NCBI RefSeq assembly: GCF_016924655.1 | Contig: NZ_JAFFJU010000001.1 | Location: forward strand, 558,001-622,000 | Length of the DNA stretch: 64,000 nucleotides | DNA from: Sphingomonas arenae | GTDB lineage: Bacteria > Pseudomonadota > Alphaproteobacteria > Sphingomonadales > Sphingomonadaceae | Direction of reading: 5' to 3' | In this document: one piece after another, positions 7,731 through 16,169 of the stretch | Layout of the letters: the number at the start of each line of letters is the position of its first letter | Position numbering within the stretch: position 1 is the stretch's first letter | Position numbers and translations under genes: made by a program | The notes under the pieces: generated by a model | Told to the model about the DNA's origin: nothing | Databases searched by the model: none | Seen by the model: only the letters and a program-made list of their open reading frames with translations

Positions 7731-9836
7731 GTGTCAGAAGTTGCGTATTTCGTTCTTGCTGGTCAGTCGAACGTGAAGGCTTGGGTCAATGATCCAACGA
7801 TCCTGCAAGCGTTCAAAGACGAGTTCCTCCGGCTCAATCCCCAATACTCCGACGTGCAGTTCTTTGACTGCGCGGTCGGCGGATCGGCGATGTTGTCCGC
7901 GAGCGCGCTCCGGAACGCCGAGGCAAGTGAGCTGCCGCCCGAGGCTGCTGCTGCAGCGCTCGACAACTACTGGTACAACGAGGTCACCCGCACCGACGGC
8001 CCGCTGCTCGACGAGTTGGAGGAACAGCTCGCCTCCTGGGCCGCAGGCAAGGACGTGCTCGGAGTCATCTGGGCTCAGGGTGAGGCGGACACGCCTTACG
8101 TGCGCGACTTGACCGCAGAGGTCTACATGGAGGGCCAGGCTCATGTCCTCGGCCGCTTGATGGAGCTTGCGGGCGCGGACGATGTCTTCATCCAGGCGCT
8201 CGGCGATCGATCCGGCTGGTCGCCGTCGCTCCATGGCGGGACGGACCTCATCCAGCAGGCGCAGCAGGAGTTCGCTCAGCGCTTCGACTGGGTGCATCTC
8301 TCGACAGCCGTGTTCGACCTTCCGCTGGTCGACACAGTGCACCTCACCAGTGATGCTTACCGGATTGCCGCGGCGCGCATGGCCAACGCGATTTCCACCG
8401 GCGTCGGCTCGCCGACCCTGGAGTTCGGCACCATGGCGGCGGACGGAAAGATTTATCTCTCTTTTAATCTCGCGGATGGGCAGGCGCTAGCAAGCCTGAC
8501 GAGCGCCGCCGGGTTCCGGCTGGCAGATGGAACGAGCATGAGCATCGGGGCGGTGACCGTGGATGCTACCGCCGGGGTCGTCATCCTTGTTCCCGGAACA
8601 CCTTCGGATCGCTTAAGCGTGCAATATGCAACCGCCAGCTTCTCACACCTCCTGACTGGCGGTGATCTCCTGTTCGCGGTCGGCCCGACCGGAACATTGC
8701 CGGTTCACCCGTTCAGTCTCAACCTGCAGAAGTCGGGGGTGGCGATCACCCGCTTCAAGGATGGGTTCCGGTTCGATTCCAGCGCCGCCGGTGAAGCCGT
8801 GCGCGGCTTCAACAGCGACGATCATCTGTTCGGACACGCCGGCAACGATACACTGGACGGCGGTGCGGGCCTCGATCGGCTGTACGGCGGGACCGGTAAC
8901 GACGTCTACTTCGTCGGCGATGCAACCGACTTCGTCTTCGAATATGGCGGAGAGGGGCTGGACCAGGTCTACGCTTCAGTGAGCCATACGCTGCGAAGCA
9001 ACGTCGAACGGCTGACACTCACCGGCACCGAGGCCATCACAGGCAGAGGGAATGAGCTCGCCAACACCATCACCGGCAATGATGGGGCGAACAAGCTTTA
9101 TGGACTTGCCGGCGATGATCGCCTGTCCGGCGGCCTCGGGAACGATACACTGGATGGCGGAACTGGCAGTGACCGGCTCTATGGCGGAGCTGGCGACGAC
9201 ACTTACATCGTCGATGACGCCACTGACCGGATCATCGAGTATGCCGGTCAGGGCACCGACCGGGTCTACGCTTCGGTCAGCCACTTCCTTGCGGCCAATG
9301 TGGAAAGCCTGTTCCTGACCGGTTCATCCGCCACCAACGGCTACGGCAACGATTCCGCCAATGCGATCACGGGCAATGTTTCTGCCAACGTGCTGAAGGG
9401 TGGGGTTGGGGAGGACAGGCTATACGGCGGAGGAGGAGACGACACGATTAACGGCGAAAGCGGCAACGACTGGCTCGAAGGCGGCGCGGGGCGCGACCGC
9501 TACTTCGGCGGCATGGGGGCCGATGTCTTCGTATTCCGGGACGGCGACCTTGCCAGTGCCCTGCGCTCAAGCTGCGACCAAATCTACGACTTCTCCGCCG
9601 CCGAGGGAGATTGCATCCGCCTCACCTATATCGACGCAAACAGTATCGCCGCCGGCGACCAGGCTTTTGCGTTCATCGGAACTGACGCCTTTTCCGGCAG
9701 CGCGGGACAGCTTCGCTACCAGCAGATCGGCGACAACACTTACCTGTCGGGCGACACAGACGGCGACGGCATTGCCGATTTCACGATTCGCGTCGACGGC
9801 CTCCACGATCTCGGCCGAGGCGATCTGCTGCTATAG
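7731..9836 (+). CDS. Secreted RTX protein with sialate O-acetylesterase-like (SGNH) domain
   Basis: A 701-residue protein, probably exported by a type I secretion system. Residues 1-225 resemble SASA/CE6-type SGNH esterases: GQSN at 11-14 gives the nucleophile serine, AQGEAD at 115-120 is the oxyanion block, and Asp201-His204 (DTVH) complete the triad. Residues 230-320 form a beta domain. Residues 363-600 carry calcium-binding RTX nonapeptides (GGxGxD), including a 99-residue module repeated in tandem (372-470 and 471-569). A C-terminal secretion domain ends at DLGRGDLLL. There is no N-terminal signal peptide, as expected for RTX proteins. The GTG at 7731 begins the SGNH fold. An upstream TTG at 7674 is less likely. 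Confidence 0.85.
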   Translation: MSEVAYFVLAGQSNVKAWVNDPTILQAFKDEFLRLNPQYSDVQFFDCAVGGSAMLSASALRNAEASELPPEAAAAALDNYWYNEVTRTDGPLLDELEEQLASWAAGKDVLGVIWAQGEADTPYVRDLTAEVYMEGQAHVLGRLMELAGADDVFIQALGDRSGWSPSLHGGTDLIQQAQQEFAQRFDWVHLSTAVFDLPLVDTVHLTSDAYRIAAARMANAISTGVGSPTLEFGTMAADGKIYLSFNLADGQALASLTSAAGFRLADGTSMSIGAVTVDATAGVVILVPGTPSDRLSVQYATASFSHLLTGGDLLFAVGPTGTLPVHPFSLNLQKSGVAITRFKDGFRFDSSAAGEAVRGFNSDDHLFGHAGNDTLDGGAGLDRLYGGTGNDVYFVGDATDFVFEYGGEGLDQVYASVSHTLRSNVERLTLTGTEAITGRGNELANTITGNDGANKLYGLAGDDRLSGGLGNDTLDGGTGSDRLYGGAGDDTYIVDDATDRIIEYAGQGTDRVYASVSHFLAANVESLFLTGSSATNGYGNDSANAITGNVSANVLKGGVGEDRLYGGGGDDTINGESGNDWLEGGAGRDRYFGGMGADVFVFRDGDLASALRSSCDQIYDFSAAEGDCIRLTYIDANSIAAGDQAFAFIGTDAFSGSAGQLRYQQIGDNTYLSGDTDGDGIADFTIRVDGLHDLGRGDLLL

Positions 9837-9877
9837 ATCCGCCCGCGAGTGCGCATGAAGTCCTGCGGCGCTGAGGG

Positions 9878-10333
9878 TCAGCGCAGCACTCCGCTGGCCT
9901 GCTGACGGCGGGCGTAGAAGAACAGGGCTGCGGCGATGCCGACGATGACGAGCGGAATCCATGCAGCGGCGCCTTCGTCCATCCCCGCGGGTGCGGGCGG
10001 TCCGGCAAACTGGTAGGCGAAGCTCACCAGCGCGCCGATCAACGACAGGCCGAACGCCAGCACGGCCCAGCGGCTTCGTAGCAGGAGCAGGACGGAACCG
10101 GCCACCGCGCCCCAGACACCGAGCCCCCAGGCGATCTGCGCCCAGATTGGGAACCCGTCGATGTATGCGAGAAGCTCATCGGGGTTGATCCCCATCTGCG
10201 AGAGATACTCCCGGTTCCGTTGCCGGGTCATGAGATAGTCGTAGCCGCCGAACGCATTCCACAGCAACGAGACGGCTCCAACGATCCACAAGTGCACGGG
10301 CGTGCGAGATTGCGTGCTCATCTCTTCGGTCAT
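9878..10333 (-). CDS. Four-helix inner membrane protein, unknown function
   Basis: A 151-residue membrane protein with about four helices: LWIVGAVSLLWNAFGGYDYLM, IAWGLGVWGAVAGSVLLLL, WAVLAFGLSLIGALVSFAYQF, and AWIPLVIVGIAAALFFYARR. The WNAFGGYDYLMT segment near residues 18-30 recurs in hypothetical proteins of sphingomonads. I start at MTEEMSTQ because ggggagg lies 5 bases upstream. A further ATG upstream has none. It is convergent with the RTX gene and divergent from the autotransporter. No function is proposed. Confidence 0.75.
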   Translation of the reverse strand: MTEEMSTQSRTPVHLWIVGAVSLLWNAFGGYDYLMTRQRNREYLSQMGINPDELLAYIDGFPIWAQIAWGLGVWGAVAGSVLLLLRSRWAVLAFGLSLIGALVSFAYQFAGPPAPAGMDEGAAAWIPLVIVGIAAALFFYARRQQASGVLR

Positions 10334-10534
10334 GGTCACCTCCCCTATGTCGAGGCAGGCACGCCCGCCCCGACCCATGACGCCGCTCGTTTCGCGTCCG
10401 TGTCAAGCGGGGCTCGCGCATGCGCGTGGAGAGCGACTGTTGCACCCGCGTCACTTGTCCTTGTCGGACAACCCGGCCAAATCACGCAGTAGCAGGGCCG
10501 GTTTCCTGGAGCCCTGGGGGAGGATCTTTCCATC

Positions 10535-12370
10535 GTGCTTCATCGTACGCTCACCGGCGCCCTGCTCGGCGCATCCGCACTGGCCCTTGCTGCCCTGCCA
10601 ACCGCCGCCTCGGCGCAGCGGGTCGACCGCATCGTCGCATTCGGCGACAGCTATGCGGATGACGGCAACGTCTTCCAGCTGACCGGCACGCCCCTGCCGG
10701 CGCCCTACTCCACGGGCCGTTTCTCTGGCGGCACCAACTACATCGACACGTTGAGCGCCCTGCTTGGCGTCCCGGTCGACAATTTCGCGATCGGCGGCGC
10801 GCTGACCGACAACCGCAACACCAGCGGCGCCCCCCTCGGCTTCCAGACCGAGTGGCAGAGCTTTTTGGCAGGCGGTGGTCCCGCCGCATTTCCGCGCGTC
10901 AGCGGCACGTTCGATGAGAACGACCTTCTGACCCTGTCGATTGGCGGCAATGACGGACGCGTCTACCAGCAGACTGGCGGCACCGTCGCCGGCGCGGCCG
11001 CCGCCGCAGCGACGTCGGTCGCGGCAGCGGAGACCGGACTCGACGCGCTGGTCGGCGCGGGCGCACGCACCATCAGCTACATCGCGGGCGACACCTCGCG
11101 CATGCCGGAGGTGGCCGGCAACACCGCCGCACAAGCGGTCCGATCCGCCTTCGCCCAGTCCTTCAACTCGGGCTTCCAGGACATCTTGGCCGGCTATGCG
11201 GACAATGGCGTGGTCGTGCATTACCTCGACCTCAACCTGATGGGCGACCGCATCATTGCCGATCCGGCCGCCTATGGCCTGACCAGCGCCGGCGGCTGCC
11301 CGGTTGCGCAGGCGACGCGCTGCGTCACCGATCCGGCCTTCGCCAACCAGTATCTGTTCTATGTCGACCAGGTGCACCTGACCTCGGCCGGGTTTGCAAT
11401 CGTCGGACGCTACATCGATGCGCAGCTGACGGCTCCGCTGACGCTGGGCGCTGCAAGCAATGTCGGCTTCGACGTGGCCCGGCAGTTCGGTCGCACGCTG
11501 ACCAGCCGGGTCGATCTCGGCTCCCCGCGTGACGGGGAGACCGCCGAGGGCACGCGCTTCTTCGTCGTCGGCGACACTTTCTCCCGCGACGTCGGGATCA
11601 GCACGACGACGAACGCCTATGACATCGACGGGGTCGGGGCGACCGCGGGGGTCGAGTTCGGCTTCGGCAACGGCGTGGTCGGCATCGCCGGCAACATCAC
11701 GCGCCCGAAGGTCAAGTTCGCGACGGAGGAGGGCCGCGTTCGGGGACGCAGCCTGCAGATCGGCGCGTATGCCGGGACCGCCATCGGCCCGGTGTTCGTG
11801 CAGGGGCACCTCGGTTACGGCCGCGACAAGCACAAGGTGCGGCGCACGGGCGTGATCGACAACCTGTCCGCGCGTCCTGACGGCAGCCACTGGACGGCCG
11901 GCGCGAAGGCCGGATACCTGGCTCCACTCGGCGTATTCCGCGCCGGGCCGGTGGTCGCGCTCGACTACGTCAAGGCCAAGGTCGACGGCTACACGGAAGA
12001 GGGCGACGAAGCGCTGGCGCTCGACGTCCGCAAGCAGGACCTGAAGGCTCTCACCGGAGCGGTCGGAATTGAGGTGCGCGGCGACTTTGCAGGCGGTGGC
12101 ATCCCGCTTCGCCCCTACTTCACCGCGGTTGCCGAAAAGGACTTCACTGGTGACGGCCGCACCGCCGTCTGGTCGCAGACCAGTGCGCCGGGAATCGTGA
12201 ACCGCTTCGACATCGGCAACCGGTCCAAGGACCCGTACGTGCGCCTCAGCGGCGGCGCCTCTGCGGCACTCGCGACCAACATCAGCCTCGACGCCAACGT
12301 CAGCTCGACCTTCGGTCAGGATGACGGCGACGAATTGGGAGCCCAGGTCGGCCTGCGGGTCGGCTTCTAG
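10535..12370 (+). CDS. GDSL-type esterase/lipase autotransporter (EstA-like)
   Basis: A 611-residue type Va autotransporter. A signal peptide ends at ASAQ (about residue 28). The passenger is an SGNH/GDSL hydrolase: GDSYADDG at 37-44 (Ser39 nucleophile), GGND at 137-140, and DQVH at 278-281 giving Asp278 and His281. Residues from about 340 to the end form the 12-strand outer-membrane barrel, finishing in alternating residues and a terminal Phe (LRVGF). This matches EstA-type surface lipases, which hydrolyse short to medium acyl esters. The GTG start has a gggggagg site upstream. A strong terminator (12395-12427) ends the transcript. Confidence 0.93.
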   Translation: MLHRTLTGALLGASALALAALPTAASAQRVDRIVAFGDSYADDGNVFQLTGTPLPAPYSTGRFSGGTNYIDTLSALLGVPVDNFAIGGALTDNRNTSGAPLGFQTEWQSFLAGGGPAAFPRVSGTFDENDLLTLSIGGNDGRVYQQTGGTVAGAAAAAATSVAAAETGLDALVGAGARTISYIAGDTSRMPEVAGNTAAQAVRSAFAQSFNSGFQDILAGYADNGVVVHYLDLNLMGDRIIADPAAYGLTSAGGCPVAQATRCVTDPAFANQYLFYVDQVHLTSAGFAIVGRYIDAQLTAPLTLGAASNVGFDVARQFGRTLTSRVDLGSPRDGETAEGTRFFVVGDTFSRDVGISTTTNAYDIDGVGATAGVEFGFGNGVVGIAGNITRPKVKFATEEGRVRGRSLQIGAYAGTAIGPVFVQGHLGYGRDKHKVRRTGVIDNLSARPDGSHWTAGAKAGYLAPLGVFRAGPVVALDYVKAKVDGYTEEGDEALALDVRKQDLKALTGAVGIEVRGDFAGGGIPLRPYFTAVAEKDFTGDGRTAVWSQTSAPGIVNRFDIGNRSKDPYVRLSGGASAALATNISLDANVSSTFGQDDGDELGAQVGLRVGF

Positions 12371-12394
12371 GCCCCAGCTTAGCTGTAAGAGACA

Positions 12395-12427
12395 GGGGCC
12401 GGTACCTACGGGGTATCGGCCCCTTTT
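12395..12427 (+). terminator. Strong intrinsic terminator
   Basis: A 12-bp stem (ggggccggtacc with ggtatcggcccc, one G-T pair) and a 5-base loop are followed directly by TTTT. It lies 24 bases after the autotransporter stop and touches the stop of the convergent gene at 12428, so it may also stop leftward transcripts. Confidence 0.9.
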
Positions 12428-12766
12428 CTATTGGTACCAGCCCTTGTGCTGCTGACGTGCGCGCTTCCACTGCTTGACCGCGCACCCCGTCCACCCACCA
12501 GGGCCGACAGCCGAGCAGGACTGCGTCCCAACGTCACCCTCCTCGACCCAACGCGAGCGTTCGCGAGCGACGCTGTCCACCGGTCCTGACGGATCGAATG
12601 GAGCATTCGGATCGGTGACCTGATAGCGGCGCTGCGCATCACGACGGCCGCAGACGACAACCTCGTCGGCCTTCTCTCGCAAGCGGCATTCCTGCCGTGC
12701 GACTTCCCGGCTAGCGGCTCGCGCCAGGTCGGGACTGGCCTGTACGGCAAGAAGCACAAGCAACAT
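12428..12766 (-). CDS. Small exported protein with EVVVCGRR motif
   Basis: A 112-residue protein with a short hydrophobic start (MLLVLLAVQASPDLARA), probably a signal peptide. The core DEVVVCGRRDAQRRYQV resembles a group of exported sphingomonad proteins that carry a cysteine-arginine stretch followed by RY(R/Q). Two more cysteines lie near the C-terminus (CSAVG, GCAVK) and could form a disulfide. I do not know a function. No strong ribosome site is visible before the ATG, so the true start is less certain than the frame. It is convergent with the autotransporter and shares its terminator. Confidence 0.65.
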   Translation of the reverse strand: MLLVLLAVQASPDLARAASREVARQECRLREKADEVVVCGRRDAQRRYQVTDPNAPFDPSGPVDSVARERSRWVEEGDVGTQSCSAVGPGGWTGCAVKQWKRARQQHKGWYQ

Positions 12767-12875
12767 TGGGCGAGCCTAGAGCGTCCGTGACGCGGGGCCA
12801 GGTTCCACCGGCGCCAATGGCACGTCCGCGCCGCGCAAGCGTTGTGCTCATCGCTTCAGGAGAAGGAACGCGGCC

Positions 12876-13256
12876 ATGGATCGTCTCTGGTTTGCAGCCT
12901 GCGCGGTCGGATCAGCCCTGATCCTGGTTCCCGCCCCGTCCGCCGCCCAGTTCGCGAGCTCGCCTGTCAACGGATCACGGATCAGCGGACCCGTACAGTC
13001 CATGTCGCACGGGGTTCGCGTTGTGCGCGGTACGGGTGGACCGCAAGTCCGGGATCGGCGCCGCGGCCAGGACGTGGTCGTAGTGGGCGCGCTCGGTTGG
13101 AACGAGGGCTGGGCGCTGTACAACAACCGCACCTTCGCGCCGGACAGCTTCAATGACTGGTGGCACGATCGGCCGGATCGCAGCATGCCACGCTGGCTAT
13201 CGGACAATCAGCGTTGCGAGCGCGTCTGGTCCTCGGGTGCGGGCTGGCGCTGCTAA
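12876..13256 (+). CDS. Exported hypothetical protein
   Basis: A 126-residue protein with a signal peptide (MDRLWFAACAVGSALILVPAPSAAQ, cut near residue 25). The mature part is basic and rich in Arg, Gly and Trp, with two C-terminal cysteines (QRCERVW and GWRC at the very end) that probably pair. The segment WNEGWALYNNRTFAPDSFNDWWHDRPDRS has no match I recognise. The site aggagaagg lies 9 bases upstream of the ATG, which supports translation. Nothing in the neighbourhood indicates a role beyond a periplasmic or secreted location. Confidence 0.65.
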   Translation: MDRLWFAACAVGSALILVPAPSAAQFASSPVNGSRISGPVQSMSHGVRVVRGTGGPQVRDRRRGQDVVVVGALGWNEGWALYNNRTFAPDSFNDWWHDRPDRSMPRWLSDNQRCERVWSSGAGWRC

Positions 13257-13302
13257 TCGCAACTCAAGGACGGCGAGCACACTCCCACGCCGCCCTCTAT
13301 GC

Positions 13303-13563
13303 TCAGCCGATCGGCTCGCCGCTTTCCTCTTCCTCGAACAGGCTGGCGGCCACGTCCGCGTTGGCGGACAAGCGCACCCTGTCGCCTTCTACTGCGGCAA
13401 TCAGCCCGGCCGGGATGTAATGGTGGTGGTCCTGGTGGGCGACCCCGCTGTCCGCCTTGGTCAGCTTGATCCGGTGGCCTTCCACGCGGTCCACGGTCCC
13501 GAGGTGCACGTCGTCGGCACCCACCACTTCCATATGCTCGCGGATGTTCTCGATCTGGTTCAT
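13303..13563 (-). CDS. DUF2171 domain protein
   Basis: An 86-residue soluble protein of the DUF2171 family: IREHMEVVGADDVHLGTVDRVEGHRIKLTKAD, then HHHYIPAGLIAAVEGDRVRLS. The fold resembles PRC-barrel strands, and family members are usually induced in stress or stationary phase, with no known activity. I start at MNQIENI because aaggagg lies 7 bases upstream. A longer frame to 13590 has no site. A second, shorter DUF2171 gene lies 134 bases upstream on the same strand. Confidence 0.85.
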   Translation of the reverse strand: MNQIENIREHMEVVGADDVHLGTVDRVEGHRIKLTKADSGVAHQDHHHYIPAGLIAAVEGDRVRLSANADVAASLFEEEESGEPIG

Positions 13564-13697
13564 CGTTTGCTCCTCCTTGCGCCGCTCCAACGCGCGGAAA
13601 CGATGAGGTCTCCCACCGGAGCGAACAATTGGGTCGCAGCGCGACGCTAACGGAGGCCTGCTGGCGCGCGCTCGCCGTCCACGGGCAAAGCGAGGGG

Positions 13698-13913
13698 CTA
13701 TTCAGACCCGCTGCCCGACCTCGTCACCTCGTTGGCGCCGGTGGACAGTTGGACCTCGTCATCCTGGACGCTGGCGATCAGGGAGCCGGACACGAACTGA
13801 CCTCCCGAGCCGGACAGCTTTATGCGGTCGCCATCGACGCTTTCAACGACGCCCAGCAGGGTTCCGTCAGCGCTGAGCACCCTCTTCCCAGTGATGTTCT
13901 TGATGATGGGCAT
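13698..13913 (-). CDS. Short DUF2171-like protein
   Basis: A 71-residue protein: MPIIKNITGKRVLSADGTLLGVVESVDGDRIKLSGSGG, then FVSGSLIASVQDDEVQLS. The arrangement (G-x-L-x-G-V-V-x-S-V-D-G-D-R-I-K-L, then a strand, then D-x-V-x-L-S) is the same as in the neighbouring DUF2171 protein, so it is a short paralogue. The ribosome site aaggagg precedes the ATG. The pair probably arose by duplication. The C-terminal tail is Ser/Gly-rich and may be disordered. Confidence 0.75.
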   Translation of the reverse strand: MPIIKNITGKRVLSADGTLLGVVESVDGDRIKLSGSGGQFVSGSLIASVQDDEVQLSTGANEVTRSGSGSE

Positions 13914-13982
13914 GTTCGGCCTCCTTCTCACCACGAGAGCCGCGCAGTAGCACGTCTCGCCGGCGGGAGGGAGCACCGACGT

Positions 13983-14696
13983 TCAGCTCCGCTCGCGCGC
14001 CCGGTCGATCGCCTGCTTCAGAACGTCGTAGCCCACGGCACCGTTCAGGACCCGATCCCCGACCACGAATAGCGGCGTTCCCGTCGCACCGAGTGTCTGG
14101 GCCAGCTGGTAGTTCCTGCGCAGCTCGGCATCGATGTCCGGTCCAGCAGGCGGTTCGAACGGAATACGCGCGGCGCTGGCAGCCTGTCGCAAGGTTTCCG
14201 GAGCCGGCCGACCAGCGGCATAGAGCGCGTCATGGAACTGGGTAAAGCGGCCCGCCTTCGAGGCCGCCAGGGCCAGTCGCGACGCGGCCTCGCTCTGCGG
14301 ACCAAGGATCGGGAACTCTCGATAGACGACGCGGAGGCCCGGGTCTTCCTTAAGCAGGCGCTCGATCACGGGCAGGCTCGCCTTGCAGTAGCCGCAGGCA
14401 TAATCGTAGAACTCGACCAGCGTCACCTCGGGCTTCGCCGCGCCTTGCCAGGAGGAGCCGAACGGTGTCTCCAGCGCCGCGCGATTGGCCGCAAGGATCG
14501 GGGCATATTGCCGGTCACGCAGCGCATCCGACGCTTCGATCAGCATCTCGGGCTGACGCTGCAGGGCCTCCCGGACCAGACGATCACCGAACCCCATCCG
14601 GGAAGCGATGAACAGGCCGAGCAGGACCAGTGCCGCTCCTGCGATCCCCCCGAGCAAGGCCGCGAGCCACGGCTTGCCCTTCGCTTCAACGGTCAC
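13983..14696 (-). CDS. DsbA-family thiol oxidoreductase, membrane anchored
   Basis: A 237-residue envelope protein. Residues 10-31 form an N-terminal membrane anchor. A thioredoxin-like domain with a helical insertion follows, with active site CGYC at 101-104 in VEFYDYACGYCKASL and a cis-proline in GATGTP near residue 206. This resembles the Com1/ScsC branch of DsbA proteins, which form or shuffle disulfides in periplasmic proteins. Its start overlaps the end of the upstream M48 protease gene by 11 bases, so the two are co-translated. The protease or other envelope proteins may be clients. Confidence 0.88.
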   Translation of the reverse strand: MTVEAKGKPWLAALLGGIAGAALVLLGLFIASRMGFGDRLVREALQRQPEMLIEASDALRDRQYAPILAANRAALETPFGSSWQGAAKPEVTLVEFYDYACGYCKASLPVIERLLKEDPGLRVVYREFPILGPQSEAASRLALAASKAGRFTQFHDALYAAGRPAPETLRQAASAARIPFEPPAGPDIDAELRRNYQLAQTLGATGTPLFVVGDRVLNGAVGYDVLKQAIDRARERS

Positions 14697-16053
14697 GTCT
14701 GTTCTTGTCCTTCTTCACCGCGGTGCGGGATACCATGGCGATGTCCTGCGCGCGAAGATAGTCCGGCGTTCCCGTCGGAATGCCGCGCAGGGCCATTTCG
14801 GCGCTGACCAGGGCAAGCTTGGGTTCGCCCTGCAGGTTGTAGCGTTCGGCCGACGCCAGCGCCGCGCGGGCCGGGTCGCCCTTGCGATCGTAGATGATGC
14901 CCAGCTGGTACCAGGCGAAGGGATTGTCATTGTCGCGATTGACCGCAGTCTTGAGCACCTTCTCGGCCTCCGGGAAGTTCTCCTCCTTCTCCGTCGCGAT
15001 CAGGGCGTGGCCGAGCATGGCCGCGATCATCGGAGCGTCGGGCGCGTTCTTCACCGCTTCCCGCAGCGGCGGCAAGGCGTCCTGCGGCTTGCCCGATTCC
15101 AGCAGCACCTGCCCCTTCAGCTCGAGGAAATAGGGGTCCTCCGGCGCCGTCTTGAGCAGGGAATCCGCCTCCTCCACGGCTTTGTCGCGATAACCGAGGC
15201 GATGGTAGGCGTAAGCGCGTGCGTAGTGCGCGGGAACGCTCCGGTCACTTTCCGGATAGCGCTGCAGCACCTGCTGCGGCTCCGAAATGTAGCCGACCAG
15301 CTTCGCCCGGACCCGCTGGAACCGCGCCTCGATCTGCGGGTCCGTCGGCCTGTTCCACGCCGGGTCCCTCTCATATACCTGCTTCAGGCTCGCGATGCGC
15401 TCGCTGGAAAGCGGGTGGGTGCGATCGTAGCTCTCGGTCGCATAGACGGCGAGCCGGTACTCCTGGTTCTGCAGCTTCTTGAAGAACTCGATCGACCCCT
15501 TGCCGCTGAAACCGGCCTTGCTGAGGTAGGATGCGCCGGCAAGATCTGCGCTGGTCTCCTGCGTCCGGGTGAATGCCAGGAGTTGGCCCATGGCGGCCTG
15601 CTGTCCCGCGGCCATCACGCCCATGCCGGCCTCGCCCGCTCCAGCCGCAATCGCCAGCCCGCCCAAGACCATGCTGAGGATACTCACCACCGTCGCCTGG
15701 CGCACTCCGTCATAGATGCGCAGCGAATGGCCGCCGGCGACGTGCCCCAGCTCGTGGGCGATAACACCCTGCACCTGGTTGGCGTTGTCCGCTGCGGTCA
15801 GCAGGCCCGTGTGGATGTAGACGACCTGCCCCTGCGCCACGAAGGCGTTGATCTCCGGGTCGGAGACCAGGACAATCTTGACGTTCTTCGGGTCGAGCTG
15901 CGCCGCCTCGATCAGCGGCTTCGACATGTCGGCGAATAGCCGTTCCGTTTCGCTGTCGCGAAGGATCGACTGGGCCGCCGCCGGCCGCGCTGCCGCGAAG
16001 GCCAGCAGACACGTCAGCATCAGCAGACGGGCGAGGGAGGTCAGGCGCCGCAT
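14686..16053 (-). CDS. M48 family metalloprotease with TPR region (BepA-like)
   Basis: A 455-residue periplasmic protein. The signal peptide ends at PAAAQ (about 28). The zinc protease domain carries HELGH at 100-104, with the third ligand glutamate in the QETSADLAG segment near 164. The C-terminal half (about 220-440) is made of helical TPR-like repeats, for example HYARAYAYHRLGYRDKAVEEADSLL. This domain order is that of E. coli BepA (YfgC), which checks assembly of the LPS transporter LptD and degrades misfolded outer-membrane proteins. I start at MRRLTSL, which opens the signal peptide. The DsbA-like gene overlaps its end. Confidence 0.88.
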   Translation of the reverse strand: MRRLTSLARLLMLTCLLAFAAARPAAAQSILRDSETERLFADMSKPLIEAAQLDPKNVKIVLVSDPEINAFVAQGQVVYIHTGLLTAADNANQVQGVIAHELGHVAGGHSLRIYDGVRQATVVSILSMVLGGLAIAAGAGEAGMGVMAAGQQAAMGQLLAFTRTQETSADLAGASYLSKAGFSGKGSIEFFKKLQNQEYRLAVYATESYDRTHPLSSERIASLKQVYERDPAWNRPTDPQIEARFQRVRAKLVGYISEPQQVLQRYPESDRSVPAHYARAYAYHRLGYRDKAVEEADSLLKTAPEDPYFLELKGQVLLESGKPQDALPPLREAVKNAPDAPMIAAMLGHALIATEKEENFPEAEKVLKTAVNRDNDNPFAWYQLGIIYDRKGDPARAALASAERYNLQGEPKLALVSAEMALRGIPTGTPDYLRAQDIAMVSRTAVKKDKNRRDR

Positions 16054-16111
16054 GGCCCTGCCTTCCGCATTCGCGGCTGAACCGCGGATGAAAGGGGAGG
16101 TTCGCCGAAGC

Positions 16112-16154
16112 GAGGCGAAGCAATCGGAGGGCAGGATCCGGATTGCTTCGCCTC
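16112..16154 (-). terminator. Long hairpin between the RNase E and M48 genes
   Basis: A perfect 14-bp inverted repeat (gaggcgaagcaatc 16112-16125 with gattgcttcgcctc 16141-16154) lies 16 bases beyond the RNase E stop and about 60 bases before the M48 start. It probably ends the RNase E transcript. No T-run follows, so it may act with Rho or be an RNA-processing site. Confidence 0.5.
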
Positions 16155-16169
16155 TCATCGGCATCGATA

